The notes: a model not told the origin generated them from the sequence alone. A stretch of 64,000 bases of DNA from Mycobacterium sp. (GCA_018882965.1 VEQY01000006.1:1-64000), one strand, 5' to 3'. Positions 25,639 to 35,244 are shown, numbered from the stretch's first letter. Program-made: numbers and translations.

Positions 25639-26556
25639 CTAAGTCCCGGGCCCGTCCAGCCACTCCAGCAGGCGGCGGGCCAGTTCCGGTCCGGCGTCCT
25701 CCTGGATGAAGTGCCCGGCGTTGATGCGCGCGTGCGGCTGGCCCTTGGCTCCGGGGATGTGCGCGATCAGCGGAGCGTCGGCTCGGCCAAGGATGGGGTC
25801 GCGGGCACCGAACACACACAGCACCGGTTTGCTCCACTGCCCCAGGACCTCCCAGGCCGCGCGGTTGGCCGGGACCGCGGGATCGGAGGGCGAGGTGGGC
25901 ACCAGTTGCGGGAAGGCCCGCGCACCAGCCTGGAAGCGCTTGTCCGGGAACGGGGCGTCGTAGCCCGCGCGAACGGCTTTGGGCACGGGGTGCACAGTCG
26001 CGCGGTCAACCAGCCAGCCGGCGGGCAGCACCGGAGAGTACTTCGCGAACATCCGCCAGATCCGGAAGGCTGCAGGCACCGGCCGGTCGGCGATGGGCAG
26101 GAAGCCGTTCGCGATGAACAGCCTGGCGAACCGGTCGGGGTTCTCCGCGGCCACCCGAAGGCCGATCAGCGAGCCCCAGTCCTGCACGACGACGGTGACC
26201 TCGCGCAGATCCAGTTCGGTCAGCCAGCAGGTCACCCAGTCGACGTGCCGCTGATAGGTGTAGTCCTGCGGCCGGGTGGGTTTATCCGAGCGCCCGAAGC
26301 CGATCAGATCCGGAGCCAGCACCCGATACCCGGCATCGGCCAGCGGACCGATCATCGTGCGATAGAGGTAACTCCAGGTCGGCTCGCCGTGCAGCAACAC
26401 GATGGGCGTTGCATCCCGCGGTCCCTCGTCGAGGTAGTGCAGGCGCAGCGGCTGGCCCTCGGAGGCGACGACGTCGAGGTAGTGCGGCGCAAAGGAAAAG
26501 CCGGACAGGCCCGCGAAGCGGGATTCAGGCGTTCGCACAACGTCGACGCGATCCAT
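25639..26556 (-). CDS. Haloalkane dehalogenase
   Basis: Alpha/beta hydrolase of 305 residues that hydrolyses carbon-halogen bonds. The oxyanion and halide site HGEPTW is at about 56-61. The nucleophile motif [12 protein letters not shown] has Asp in place of Ser (QDWG), the mark of this family. A cap domain with [12 protein letters not shown] follows, and the base His is in NAGHFIQED. The helical N-terminal PHYLDV region and the QDWGS motif fit the DhlA-like subfamily. Substrate range cannot be read from sequence. TAAATT lies 6 bases before the ATG at 26556. Confidence 0.9.
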   Translation of the reverse strand: MDRVDVVRTPESRFAGLSGFSFAPHYLDVVASEGQPLRLHYLDEGPRDATPIVLLHGEPTWSYLYRTMIGPLADAGYRVLAPDLIGFGRSDKPTRPQDYTYQRHVDWVTCWLTELDLREVTVVVQDWGSLIGLRVAAENPDRFARLFIANGFLPIADRPVPAAFRIWRMFAKYSPVLPAGWLVDRATVHPVPKAVRAGYDAPFPDKRFQAGARAFPQLVPTSPSDPAVPANRAAWEVLGQWSKPVLCVFGARDPILGRADAPLIAHIPGAKGQPHARINAGHFIQEDAGPELARRLLEWLDGPGT

Positions 26557-26562
26557 GCGCGC

Positions 26563-26568
26563 AATTTA
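26563..26568 (-). promoter_or_regulatory. -10 hexamer TAAATT, leaderless start of the dehalogenase
   Basis: TANNNT with 6 bases (GCGCGC) to the ATG at 26556, in a 33-base divergent gap. Confidence 0.6.
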
Positions 26569-26589
26569 AGCACTGAGGGAACCGCCACA

Positions 26590-28311
26590 ATGGAAGCTAT
26601 GACTCGACGCCCGATCCTGTTAGGCGCCTACGCGGCCAAGCAGTGCCCGGTGCGGGTCCACCACGACTTCGACACGCGTGTTCCCAGGGTCGACTGGGCG
26701 CCATCCCCCGAGCTTCAAGCCCGCTTCGAAGCTGGCCGCGTCTTTGAGGACCGGACCCGTTCACTGCTGGCTGACACGCACGCCGGTGCGATGGTCATCG
26801 ACCCCGCGCTCAGTCCGGCGGAAGCCGTCGCCAGCACGCTCGCGGCGATGGCCGAGGGTGCCCCGCTGATCATCAACGCCTGGCTGCCCGATGACGAGGG
26901 CGGCGGACGAAAGGGCAGGCCCGACATCCTGATCGGACTCGATGGTGGCTACCTGCCGGCTGAGGTCAAAAACCATGTCACGCTCAAAGCGGCCAAAAGG
27001 GCCACGGCGGTCGTATCGCGGGCCGACGCTCCGACTGAACGACTGGCGATCGGCGGATGGTCATCGGCGGCCAAGCACCGCTTCAGCGACGGTATGCAAC
27101 TGGCCCACTACACCCGGATGCTGCAAGCCTGCGGACGTCATGCCGGACCTCTCTGGGGTGCGGTTCTCGGCACGACCCAGGCTGCCTGGTCCCCCGACGA
27201 CGAGGATCCGAGTGCGCTCTTCGTCTGGATCGACCTCAACGAGCCTCTCTACGAGACGTTCTCGCGGAGCGAGGGCCGGAAAGTTCGTTCCCTGCTGGAA
27301 CGCTACGACCACGAACACGGTTTCCGACTCGCCGTTGCCGACACCGCAGTTCGTATCGTCGGCGGACCTGACGACCCGCCTCCTCTCGTGCAGCCCATCG
27401 GGCAGGACGAATGTAACCAGTGCCCCTATGGTGCGATGTGCGCCGATCTCATGGGCCCTGACGACCCGTCCACCGCGATCACCGAGGGCCGACTGTCTCC
27501 GCGGGAGTATCAGGTGCTTCGTCAGTTGGGAATCGACACCACGGCGGCCCTGTCGGCAGTCAACCCCGACGACGCCGAGTTCTTCGACGAGTACTACGCC
27601 GAAGTCAGTGACCAAAGCCGCGATAGGGTGCGCAGGCGTCTCAGAACGGTTGTCGACCGCGCCCGAATGATCTGCAACGGTCAGGACATCGTCCGCCTAG
27701 GCTCAGGACCAGTTGACGTACCCCGGGCTGACATCGAGATCGACCTGGATGTCGAAAGCGACAGCGACAACAGGGTTTACCTGTGGGGCGTGCGAATCCG
27801 TGACGGCGAAAGAGAGTCGACTGCCCGATACGTCAGTGACTTCACCGACTGGGACCCGCTCGACCCGGAACGGGAACGGGAGCTCGCTCATCGATTCGTC
27901 GCGTGGCTGCGAGAGCAGAGACAGGTGGCCGCTGCCGCCGGCCGGACGATCGCGGTGTTCCACTGGACGGAGTACGAAATCACCCGGCTGCGAGCCATTC
28001 TCGGCCAGGAGGAGATCGCCGACCTGATCGATCCGACTGACGGAGTCTTCGTCGATTTGCACAAAGTCTTCAAGGCGAACTTTTTCTCCGCGCACGGGGC
28101 GAAACTCAAAGTCGTCGCCCCTGTGTTTGGTTTTGCGTGGCGTGTCGCTGATCCGGGAGGGGGAATTTCCCAGCTCTACCTTGCGAAGGTCCATCAAGGT
28201 TCGGGACCGAGGGAGATCGAAGAGGCCATAGAATGGCTGCTGTCCTACAACGAAGATGACACCGCGGCAACCGCGCGGATTCGCGACGGTATGCGGGAAT
28301 GGACGGACTGA
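26590..28311 (+). CDS. TM0106-type RecB-like nuclease
   Basis: Putative nuclease of 573 residues. The N-terminal RecB-like (PD-(D/E)XK) core is visible as KGRPDILIGL, then LPAEVKNH. A cysteine pair near DECNQCPYGAMC with an upstream Cys could bind an iron-sulfur cluster as in other RecB-like nucleases. A helix-hairpin region (LSPREYQVLRQLGIDTTAAL) follows. The C-terminal half is RNase-H-like (VYLWGVRIRDG, and the final YNEDDTAATARI). The start ATG at 26590 has AGGGA about 11 bases before it. The ATG at 26599 is an alternative. The domain order matches the TM0106 family, for which no cellular role is firmly known. Confidence 0.85.
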   Translation: MEAMTRRPILLGAYAAKQCPVRVHHDFDTRVPRVDWAPSPELQARFEAGRVFEDRTRSLLADTHAGAMVIDPALSPAEAVASTLAAMAEGAPLIINAWLPDDEGGGRKGRPDILIGLDGGYLPAEVKNHVTLKAAKRATAVVSRADAPTERLAIGGWSSAAKHRFSDGMQLAHYTRMLQACGRHAGPLWGAVLGTTQAAWSPDDEDPSALFVWIDLNEPLYETFSRSEGRKVRSLLERYDHEHGFRLAVADTAVRIVGGPDDPPPLVQPIGQDECNQCPYGAMCADLMGPDDPSTAITEGRLSPREYQVLRQLGIDTTAALSAVNPDDAEFFDEYYAEVSDQSRDRVRRRLRTVVDRARMICNGQDIVRLGSGPVDVPRADIEIDLDVESDSDNRVYLWGVRIRDGERESTARYVSDFTDWDPLDPERERELAHRFVAWLREQRQVAAAAGRTIAVFHWTEYEITRLRAILGQEEIADLIDPTDGVFVDLHKVFKANFFSAHGAKLKVVAPVFGFAWRVADPGGGISQLYLAKVHQGSGPREIEEAIEWLLSYNEDDTAATARIRDGMREWTD

Positions 28312-28317
28312 AGGGGC

Positions 28318-29619
28318 CTAGCCGCCGAGGGACGCAGGGGCTGCAGTGGGCGGCGGAAGCGCGCTGCCCCTGACCCACTGGTCCCATGGCAGGCTCCAGT
28401 CGCCGTTGTGGGTGTGTTCCAGAGGGGGGCCGCCGGTGAAGCGCACTTCCACCGGATCACCCGGTTGGACGAAGTCGAAGTACCACTTCGCGTTCTCGCC
28501 GCTGAGATTCAGGCAGCCGTGAGACACATTGGTGTTGCCCTGAGCCCAGATGGTGTCGTCGAGCTGATGCAGATAGATGCCGTCGAGGCTGATCCGCACG
28601 GCGTAGCCGATCTTGCGTTTGTAGCTGTCCGCCGATCCGGGGGGAACGCCGTAGGTGGCCGAGTCCATGGTGACCACCTCGCCCTTGTCGATCACCGTGT
28701 ACGTGCCCGCCGGTGTCCACCAGTGGAACGTCCTACCCGCGATGACCGAGGTGCCGCCACGTCCCATCGACGTCGGCATGGTGCGGACCAGCCTGCCGTT
28801 CTCGAAGACGCTGATCTGCTTGGTGATGTCATTGGCGATGGCGATTCGGGAGTCGCCGATGGTGAAACGCGCCTTCGCATCGGCCTGGCCGTAGAGACCT
28901 TCGCCCAGCTTCAGACCGAACATGTTGGCCTCGACGGTCACCGTCGTTCCCGGCGCGTAGTAGTCCTTGGGTCGCCAATGCGCGGAGTAGTCGTTGACCC
29001 AGTACCAGGAACCCTGAACCGGCGGAGAGGTCGTCACGACCAGATTCTTCTCGGCCAGAGCCCGGTCTGTGACGGGCTCGTCGAAACGGGCGATGACCAC
29101 GGTGCCGACGCCGTAACGCACATCCTCGCGGAAGGCGAATCCACCCGGAACCTCGAGGTAGGGGTGGACGAAGGTGGTGGGCACCAGCGTCGAGAAGGTG
29201 CTGGTGCGCGTCAGCGGCACACCGCTGGTGCTGACCGAATCGACGGTCATGGTGTAGGTGCGCGAGAATTCCAATCGCCCGGTCGGTTCCCAGCTCCGGC
29301 GGTCGGGGGCGATCGAACCGGGCACCTCGTTGCCCCAGTCGTCGAGCAGGGCAACCTTGGTGATCCTGCCGTCGAGCACGTCGGCTGTGGGCCTGACCAC
29401 CGGGCTGAGACCCTCGGCGCCGTTGAAGGGGGCCAGGCCCAGCAGCGGGGGCCTGGGCGCGGCCGGCGGGTGCTGTTCTGCGGCCGCGGTGGCCGTCGGC
29501 GTCTTGCAGCCACCGGCGCAACCGGGGATCCCCGCGACGTCGCTGGCCAGCACTCCGAGCAGCAACGCGACCACGGCAAGGCTCACCGTTCTCGCGCGAC
29601 GCGGGAGGGGCACCGACAT
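28318..29619 (-). CDS. L,D-transpeptidase
   Basis: Cell-wall enzyme of 433 residues forming 3-3 peptidoglycan cross-links. A signal peptide ends near the cysteines at GIPGCAGGC. The IPGC is not a canonical lipobox, so lipoprotein status is open. Two Ig-like domains (about 60-150 and 155-255) precede the YkuD catalytic domain. H351 lies in IYLHQLDD and the nucleophile C369 in NVSHGCLN. The C-terminal WSLPWDQWVRGSALPPP closely recalls the ends of M. tuberculosis LdtB and LprQ. The ATG at 29619 has GGAG just 3 bases before it. A GTG two codons on is also possible. It converges with the nuclease gene, 6 bases apart. Confidence 0.9.
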   Translation of the reverse strand: MSVPLPRRARTVSLAVVALLLGVLASDVAGIPGCAGGCKTPTATAAAEQHPPAAPRPPLLGLAPFNGAEGLSPVVRPTADVLDGRITKVALLDDWGNEVPGSIAPDRRSWEPTGRLEFSRTYTMTVDSVSTSGVPLTRTSTFSTLVPTTFVHPYLEVPGGFAFREDVRYGVGTVVIARFDEPVTDRALAEKNLVVTTSPPVQGSWYWVNDYSAHWRPKDYYAPGTTVTVEANMFGLKLGEGLYGQADAKARFTIGDSRIAIANDITKQISVFENGRLVRTMPTSMGRGGTSVIAGRTFHWWTPAGTYTVIDKGEVVTMDSATYGVPPGSADSYKRKIGYAVRISLDGIYLHQLDDTIWAQGNTNVSHGCLNLSGENAKWYFDFVQPGDPVEVRFTGGPPLEHTHNGDWSLPWDQWVRGSALPPPTAAPASLGG

Positions 29620-29888
29620 CAACTCCGGGTCAGTTGGGTGGGTTCTTCGCTGGCGCTCAAATCATAAACGCATCCGTGGGGTCACCGGCCACTCGAGGGC
29701 CGGGGCGCTCTCTCACCAGGCCTCACCGGAGGACCTGATACGCTGTTGCTAGTCGGTCACCCGCGATTCTTCGACGTTTCCGTCGTTCTTCCAGCGACCA
29801 TCCCCCGGAACCCCACCACATCATGGACGGGGTTTCACCACTGGACAGCGCGGTAAATCCGACCCCGATCCAAGCCTGAAAGGCATGC

Positions 29889-31082
29889 ATGACTACCCGG
29901 ACTGACCGGACCGAACGAACAACCCCGAGACCCCAGACCACCTTCGCCGACCTGAAACTCTCCCCGACCTTCGTCGAGGTACTCGCCGCAAACGGCATCG
30001 TCGAGCCCTTCCCGATCCAAGTCGCGACACTGCCGGATTCCCTGGCCGGCCGCGACGTCCTGGGCCGCGGTAAAACAGGAAGCGGTAAAACGCTCGCCTT
30101 CGCCATACCGCTTGTCACCAGGCTGTCAGCGAAACGCAGGATCCCCTTCCGCCCCCGCGGGTTGGTGCTCGCACCGACGCGCGAGTTGGCCACTCAGATC
30201 GCTGCGACACTCCAGCCCTTGGCGGCAACTCGCAACCTGAAGGTGATGACGATCTTCGGCGGGGTGTCGCAGCATCGACAGGAGAAGGCTCTGCGAGCCG
30301 GGGTTGACATCGTCGTTGCCTGCCCGGGCAGGCTCGAGGACCTCATGGGGCAGCGCTTGATCACCCTCGATGAGATCGACATCACCGTCATCGACGAGGC
30401 CGATCACATGGCCGACCTGGGCTTCCTGCCGGGCGTCACCAGAATCCTCGCCGCCACCCCCGCCGGAGGGCAGCGTCTGCTGTTCTCGGCAACGCTGGAC
30501 AACGGGGTCGACAAACTGGTGAAGCGCTTCCTCACCAATCCGGTGGCTCACTCGGTTGACAGCCAGGAGTCGCCGGTGGAGGCGATGGTGCATCACGTTT
30601 TTCACGTTGAAAACGCCGAGGTGAAAAAACAACTGGTGCGAGCCCTCGCCTCAGGCTCTGGTCGCCGGATCCTTTTCATGCGCACGAAGCATCAGGCTCG
30701 CAAGCTTGCCCGCCAGTTGACGGCGGCCGGCATTCCCTCCGTGGATCTGCACGGCAACCTGTCGCAACCGGCGCGCGATCGCAATCTTGCGGCTTTCGCC
30801 CGAGGCGAGACACGGGTGCTGGTTGCCACCGACATCGCCGCCCGCGGCGTGCACGTTGACGATGTCGAACTGGTCGTGCACATCGACCCGCCGGCTGAGC
30901 ACAAGGCCTATCTGCACCGTTCCGGACGGACCGCACGTGCCGGGCGAGCGGGCGACGTCGTGACCGTCGTATTGCCCGAACAGCGCAAGGACACTGAGAC
31001 ATTACTGCGTAAGGCCGGTATCACGGTCCCCCCGCAGCGGGTGGTCGCTGATTCGGCCGCGGTGCGCGCTCTGGTGAACTGA
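29889..31082 (+). CDS. DEAD-box RNA helicase
   Basis: RNA-dependent ATPase of 397 residues. The Q-motif region (FADLKLSPTFVEVLAANGIVEPFPIQ), Walker A GKTGSGKT near 60, PTRELATQ, VIDEAD near 161, SAT near 197, and the C-terminal ATDIAARGVHVDD and HRSGRTARAG are all present. It stops shortly after motif VI without the basic tail of large cold-shock helicases. Possible roles are ribosome assembly or mRNA decay. The 269 bases upstream (29620-29888) hold no recognisable gene. Part may be a 5' leader. Confidence 0.92.
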   Translation: MTTRTDRTERTTPRPQTTFADLKLSPTFVEVLAANGIVEPFPIQVATLPDSLAGRDVLGRGKTGSGKTLAFAIPLVTRLSAKRRIPFRPRGLVLAPTRELATQIAATLQPLAATRNLKVMTIFGGVSQHRQEKALRAGVDIVVACPGRLEDLMGQRLITLDEIDITVIDEADHMADLGFLPGVTRILAATPAGGQRLLFSATLDNGVDKLVKRFLTNPVAHSVDSQESPVEAMVHHVFHVENAEVKKQLVRALASGSGRRILFMRTKHQARKLARQLTAAGIPSVDLHGNLSQPARDRNLAAFARGETRVLVATDIAARGVHVDDVELVVHIDPPAEHKAYLHRSGRTARAGRAGDVVTVVLPEQRKDTETLLRKAGITVPPQRVVADSAAVRALVN

Positions 31083-31090
31083 CCCGCTCG

Positions 31091-31306
31091 CTAACGGGGT
31101 TCGGGCTCCAGCAGGTCGCCCCACGGGTCAAGACCGCATGCCCCGTAGAACCACTTGAAACAGAAGCTGCGGTCGCCCCGCTTGAGGCTGTCGGCCAACC
31201 GGCGAGTCGTCGCAGCGATCTGCTCTCGCTGTCGGCTGGTCAGCTGCGCGTCATTGAGGCCCGCGTGGATGGTCACCGAGAGCCGATACTGGAACTGTCG
31301 GTCCAT
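31091..31306 (-). CDS. Small conserved-looking protein, function unknown
   Basis: Protein of 71 residues (MDRQFQYRLSVTIHAGLNDA onward, ending FYGACGLDPWGDLLEPEPR). Its start lies inside the 3' end of the NERD helicase gene and overlaps it by 56 bases in another frame. TAGGGT stands exactly 6 bases before the ATG, a leaderless arrangement that supports its being a real gene rather than a shadow. No signal peptide or membrane segment. Two cysteines lie 8 residues apart in the aromatic-rich C-terminal half. I do not recognise the family. Confidence 0.6.
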   Translation of the reverse strand: MDRQFQYRLSVTIHAGLNDAQLTSRQREQIAATTRRLADSLKRGDRSFCFKWFYGACGLDPWGDLLEPEPR

Positions 31307-32987
31307 CCGGCGACCCTAGCGGCGGGTTCTGACAGCCGATCCCCAGCCGCCGCGCCACGTCGGCTCCGCCGTACCGCGCGATGAACTCCGGGTCCCCGCA
31401 CACCACCAACTGGTCGCGAGCGCGCGACAACCCCACGTATAAGCGCTCGCGCGCCCGCTCCAGGGCGTAGCGGTCATTGACCACCAGCACGATCGCACGC
31501 CGCTCGAGACCCTTGAAGCCCAGGACGTGGCCGTAGAAAACCTGCTCGGCGTCCCAGAAACTGTCCCAGTAAGCAGCGGTTCCGAGATCCTGCCGGGCGA
31601 CCTGCTCGGGGTGACGGCTACCGGTGGTCAGCAAGGCGATGTCTTCGGGCCGCCAACTCTCCTCCAGCAGTCGTTCCACCTCATCGTCACCCACGTCGAA
31701 ACCGTCATCGGGTCCGCACGCCACGAATCGGACCGCGGGCCCGTCACCGCCCAGGAAACGCATCTGATGATCGACCAGTGGCTGGAAAGCGTTGGCGATC
31801 TGGCGGGTATTGCGGATGTTCTGGTCGAGGACCAGCGGTACCAGCGGAACTGGAGGGGTGCCCTGGCGGTCGAAGACCCGCTGTCCCTCGTCGCTGAAGA
31901 CGAAGATTCCGCCGCTGTCGGGGTCACGCAGCGCGGCCAAGATCGGTTCCCACCAGCTGTCGGCGAAATCCTGGGCCTCGTCGACGACGATCGCGTCGAA
32001 CCGCTGCCCGTCGGGCAGGCCGGTCGCGAGGTCGAGCATGAGCGCAGGCAACTCGTGCTCGAAGAACCGCGAGGTTTCCCTGGTGCGGTCGGCCTCGTCG
32101 GGAAGCTGCGGGGCACCCCACTGGATACCCAGGGAGTGGAACTCCCCGACATAGCCGGGCTGCTGGCGACGGGACCAGCCCGAGGTGACGCGTTTGAGGT
32201 AGGAGGCGAGGCCGTGGGAGTAGCACAACAGCGCGACGCGCTCGCCGCGGGCTGCCAGCCGGCGGGCCTGCTCGACGGCAAGGAACGTCTTGCCGCTACC
32301 CGCCCCGCCTCGGACCTCCACCCTGTTGAGCAACCGGATGGCGTCGAGAATGCCGGCCTGGCGCTCAGTGAGGACATCAGCAGCATCCTCGTTGGCCAGC
32401 GCACGGGCGACGACGTCGCGCTGCGGTAGCCCCCTGCCGCCAAGGGCAAGACGTAACTGGGCTGTGGTGGTGTCCGTCAGAAGCGGAAGGTTGGTCTTCT
32501 GGCTCAGTGCCACATCCCGCAGTTTCTGACCGAGCTGGCCGATTTCGGTGCGGTCGATCACCATCCAGCGTGGACAATCCGGCAGTGCAAAACCCTGGGA
32601 CAGTTCACTATTGGGCAGAACGACCACATGATTCCAGCGGGGGCGGTGCTGGGTCCACCGGGGATCGGCTTCGACGAAGTCACGCAGGGCGTAGCGGGCT
32701 TGGCGAACCTGCTGCACGGGGTCGATGCTCTTCACGCGACCGTTGCGACCACGCTGCAGCCATTGGCCGCCGTCATGCCAGACTTCACCGCCCTTGACTT
32801 CGATGCAGACGATACCGGCGCCGGCGAGGGCGACAACGAAGTCGATTTCATGGTCTTTGAGGTGATCGGTGACCCGCTGCCCGGCAACCACGAGGTCGTC
32901 TTCACCGAGTTGCTCGACGAGCTCGTCGAACACCTTGCGCTCGGCGGCGCTGGCGAATCGTGGGTTCGCGGGAAGGATGGCGGCCAT
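31251..32987 (-). CDS. NERD-domain helicase (UvrD/Rep-like)
   Basis: Protein of 578 residues. The N-terminal NERD nuclease-related domain (about 10-125) contains HEIDFVVALAGAGIVCIEVKGG, with D and E-x-K in the arrangement of restriction-like nucleases. The helicase part has Walker A GGAGSGKT near 226, VVDEAQDF (Walker B) near 338, QNIRN and the C-terminal FKGLERRAIVLVVND and YVGLSRARDQLVV motifs of superfamily 1. The start MAAILPANPRFASAAERKVF is chosen by domain onset. The longer frame to 33161 runs into the start of the divergent transporter. Probable DNA repair or defence-related role, not proven. Confidence 0.88.
   Translation of the reverse strand: MAAILPANPRFASAAERKVFDELVEQLGEDDLVVAGQRVTDHLKDHEIDFVVALAGAGIVCIEVKGGEVWHDGGQWLQRGRNGRVKSIDPVQQVRQARYALRDFVEADPRWTQHRPRWNHVVVLPNSELSQGFALPDCPRWMVIDRTEIGQLGQKLRDVALSQKTNLPLLTDTTTAQLRLALGGRGLPQRDVVARALANEDAADVLTERQAGILDAIRLLNRVEVRGGAGSGKTFLAVEQARRLAARGERVALLCYSHGLASYLKRVTSGWSRRQQPGYVGEFHSLGIQWGAPQLPDEADRTRETSRFFEHELPALMLDLATGLPDGQRFDAIVVDEAQDFADSWWEPILAALRDPDSGGIFVFSDEGQRVFDRQGTPPVPLVPLVLDQNIRNTRQIANAFQPLVDHQMRFLGGDGPAVRFVACGPDDGFDVGDDEVERLLEESWRPEDIALLTTGSRHPEQVARQDLGTAAYWDSFWDAEQVFYGHVLGFKGLERRAIVLVVNDRYALERARERLYVGLSRARDQLVVCGDPEFIARYGGADVARRLGIGCQNPPLGSPDGPTVPVSALGDHPRGPQ
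31313..31318 (-). promoter_or_regulatory. -10 hexamer TAGGGT inside the helicase gene
   Basis: TANNNT with 6 bases to the ATG at 31306 of the small gene. Confidence 0.45.
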
Positions 32988-33066
32988 CGGTGCCGGTGTA
33001 TCACAGAGCCACGGGGGTATCGAGCCTTTCGCCCCGAGATAACGCGCGAGACCGCCCCGTGCGGCG

Positions 33067-33072
33067 TACCGT
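33067..33072 (+). promoter_or_regulatory. -10 hexamer TACCGT, leaderless start of the peptide transporter
   Basis: TANNNT with 6 bases to the ATG at 33079. Confidence 0.6.
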
Positions 33073-33078
33073 CCACAC

Positions 33079-34569
33079 ATGACCTCCGCACTGAAGGTCC
33101 CGCCGCAGGAGGACACCCGCTTCTTCGGCCATCCCATCGGTCTGGCCACGCTTTTCGGCACCGAATTGTGGGAGCGGTTCAGCTATTACGGGATGCTCGC
33201 GATCTTGGTTCTCTACCTGGCCGCCGACGAGTCCGAGGGTGGACTGGGTCTGTCAGCAACCACCGCGATCGGAATCTTCGGTGTCTACTCCGCGATGGTG
33301 TACCTGCTCTCGGTACCCGGGGGGTGGATCGCCGACCGGATCCTCGGCCCCTACCGCACCGTTCTGATCGGTGCGTGCACGATCGCCGTCGGCCACTACG
33401 TGCTTGCGGTGCCCTCTCCGATGTCCGTGTGGCCCGGGATGGTGCTCGTTGCCCTGGGCACCGGATTGCTGAAGCCGAACATCTCGGCCATGGTCGGCTC
33501 GCTCTACGACCAGGATCCCGACGAGGGCGAGAGACGCGACGCGGGATTTTCGCTGTTCTACATGGGGATCAACATCGGGGCCTTCGCAGCACCCCTCATC
33601 TGTGGCCTTCTGGCCGAGAAGATCGGCTGGCACGTCGGGTTCGGCGCGGCTGGGATCGGTATGACCGCCGCGGTCATCATCTACCTTGCGGCTGGTCGCC
33701 GCACCCTGGGCTCTGTCGGGCGGGCGGTGCCCAACCCCGAGACTCCCGCGCAACTCCGGCGGCTCGCTCTGATCGGGACGGCGTTCCTGGCCGTCAGCGC
33801 GGTGGTTTTCATCGCCGACTACGCCGCAGGGCGCTATCGAGCCGAGCACCTGATCTGGTTCCTTGCAGCAGTCACGGTCGCAACCCCGATCGCGTACTTC
33901 TTCCGCATCTTCCGTGCAGCCGACCTGACCGCCATCGAGCGTGATCGGATGAAGGCCTACGTGTGGATCTTCCTGGGCTCGGCGATGTTCTGGCTCATCA
34001 GCGATCAGGGGGGATCGACGCTGAGCCTGTTCGCCGCCGACAACACCGACCGCAGCTTCGGAGGTTTCGAGTTTCCGGCCAGCTGGCTACAGGCGGTCAA
34101 TCCGATCGCGATCATCGCGCTCTCCCCGGTTTTCGCCTTCCTCTGGCTGCGGCTCGGCCGGCGTGCCCCCACCCTGCCGAACAAATTCGTCCTTGCGCTG
34201 TTGCTCATCGGGATCTCCTTCCTGGTGATGGCGGTACTGGCCAACATCGCTACCGGCGGCACGAAAGTTTTGTGGATCTGGCTGGTCACGGTCGTGGTGG
34301 TGCAGACCGTCGGCGAGCTTCTGCTCAGCCCGACCGGTCTGGCTGCATCCAGCCACTTGGCGCCCAAGCGCATCGAAAGCCAGGTGCTTGCACTGTGGTT
34401 TCTGTCATCGGCGGTCGGCGACGCCATCGGCAGCACCACTGCGCCCCTGCAGGACAGCCTCGGTCAGGTCGGCTACTTCGTGCTCATCGGCGGAGCGGCG
34501 GTGATCCTCGCGGGCGTCATCGCCACGCAGGCCAGGCGGATCCACACCTTGATGGGCGGAATCCATTGA
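33079..34569 (+). CDS. POT-family proton-coupled peptide transporter
   Basis: Membrane protein of 496 residues with about 14 hydrophobic segments. The signature of di/tripeptide transporters, ELWERFSYYGM (ExxERFxYY), is at 29-39. The second family motif region is FSLFYMGINIGAFAAPLICG. The extra pair of helices between the two halves fits bacterial DtpT-like proteins. It imports small peptides with protons. A TetR regulator is convergent with it 33 bases downstream, and whether it controls this gene is unknown. Confidence 0.93.
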   Translation: MTSALKVPPQEDTRFFGHPIGLATLFGTELWERFSYYGMLAILVLYLAADESEGGLGLSATTAIGIFGVYSAMVYLLSVPGGWIADRILGPYRTVLIGACTIAVGHYVLAVPSPMSVWPGMVLVALGTGLLKPNISAMVGSLYDQDPDEGERRDAGFSLFYMGINIGAFAAPLICGLLAEKIGWHVGFGAAGIGMTAAVIIYLAAGRRTLGSVGRAVPNPETPAQLRRLALIGTAFLAVSAVVFIADYAAGRYRAEHLIWFLAAVTVATPIAYFFRIFRAADLTAIERDRMKAYVWIFLGSAMFWLISDQGGSTLSLFAADNTDRSFGGFEFPASWLQAVNPIAIIALSPVFAFLWLRLGRRAPTLPNKFVLALLLIGISFLVMAVLANIATGGTKVLWIWLVTVVVVQTVGELLLSPTGLAASSHLAPKRIESQVLALWFLSSAVGDAIGSTTAPLQDSLGQVGYFVLIGGAAVILAGVIATQARRIHTLMGGIH

Positions 34570-34602
34570 GCCGGCCGAAGGCCGCGCCGGTCTGATGGCG
34601 TG

Positions 34603-35244
34603 TCAGTCCAGCGGTGACAGTGGCAACGGCCGCCATGGGGCGAACCGCTGCCGTGCGGCGGCCAGTACGGCGGCTCGGTCCTCGGCGACGCCGAGTCCCC
34701 GCAGCAGCAGCGCGATCACCTCTGGGATCTCCTGGCGAGAGAGCCGGCCGCGGTAGAAGTCGAGAGCGGCGCCCAACATCGATCCGACAAACAGCGAGCA
34801 ACTCACCTCGAAGTCAGCGGCCACGAAGATGCCGGTGTCTACTCCGCGACGCAGGTCTTGGCGGAGGTGGCCGCGCACGGCGTCGACGAAACGATCGGCC
34901 GCGATGCCGGAGTCAAAGAGAAGCCGCCCGACATCGGGCCGGTTCGCCATCAGGAGCAGCGTCTGACGAGTCGTGCGGGCAACCAGTTCCGCAGCATCGG
35001 CCGACCCCGCGGTCACGCCCTCGAGCACGCGGGCGTGTTCGATCAGCAGCAACACACCGACAGCGTCGATGGCTTTGGAAAGCGAATCGAAGTAGTTGTA
35101 GAACGTGCCCTGCGCCGCACCTGCGCGGGCCACGATCTGGGGCACCGAGACCGTCACCACCGCGGGATCGAGCAGCAACTCCTGGAGCGCGAGGAGCAAT
35201 GCGGCGCGCGTACGGTCCCGTTTGGTGAGTGGCATTGCTGACAT
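34603..35244 (-). CDS. TetR-family transcriptional regulator
   Basis: Regulator of 213 residues. The N-terminal helix-turn-helix is at about 10-55 (TKRDRTRAALLLALQELL, VSVPQIVARAGAAQGTFYNYF). The C-terminal ligand domain is all-helical. The ATG at 35244 has GGGAGG upstream. The longer frame crosses the operator and is discarded. A perfect palindrome 18 bases before the start is the likely operator, so it probably represses itself and possibly the divergent malic enzyme gene. The ligand is unknown. Confidence 0.9.
   Translation of the reverse strand: MSAMPLTKRDRTRAALLLALQELLLDPAVVTVSVPQIVARAGAAQGTFYNYFDSLSKAIDAVGVLLLIEHARVLEGVTAGSADAAELVARTTRQTLLLMANRPDVGRLLFDSGIAADRFVDAVRGHLRQDLRRGVDTGIFVAADFEVSCSLFVGSMLGAALDFYRGRLSRQEIPEVIALLLRGLGVAEDRAAVLAAARQRFAPWRPLPLSPLD

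Noticed and set aside
25597..25837. N-terminal extension of the SpoIIAA-like protein
   Set aside because: The upstream codons overlap the end of the dehalogenase gene and are Arg/Pro-rich noise.
32988..33161. Longer start for the NERD helicase
   Set aside because: The extra residues overlap the divergent transporter start and look non-coding. The NERD domain begins shortly after 32987.
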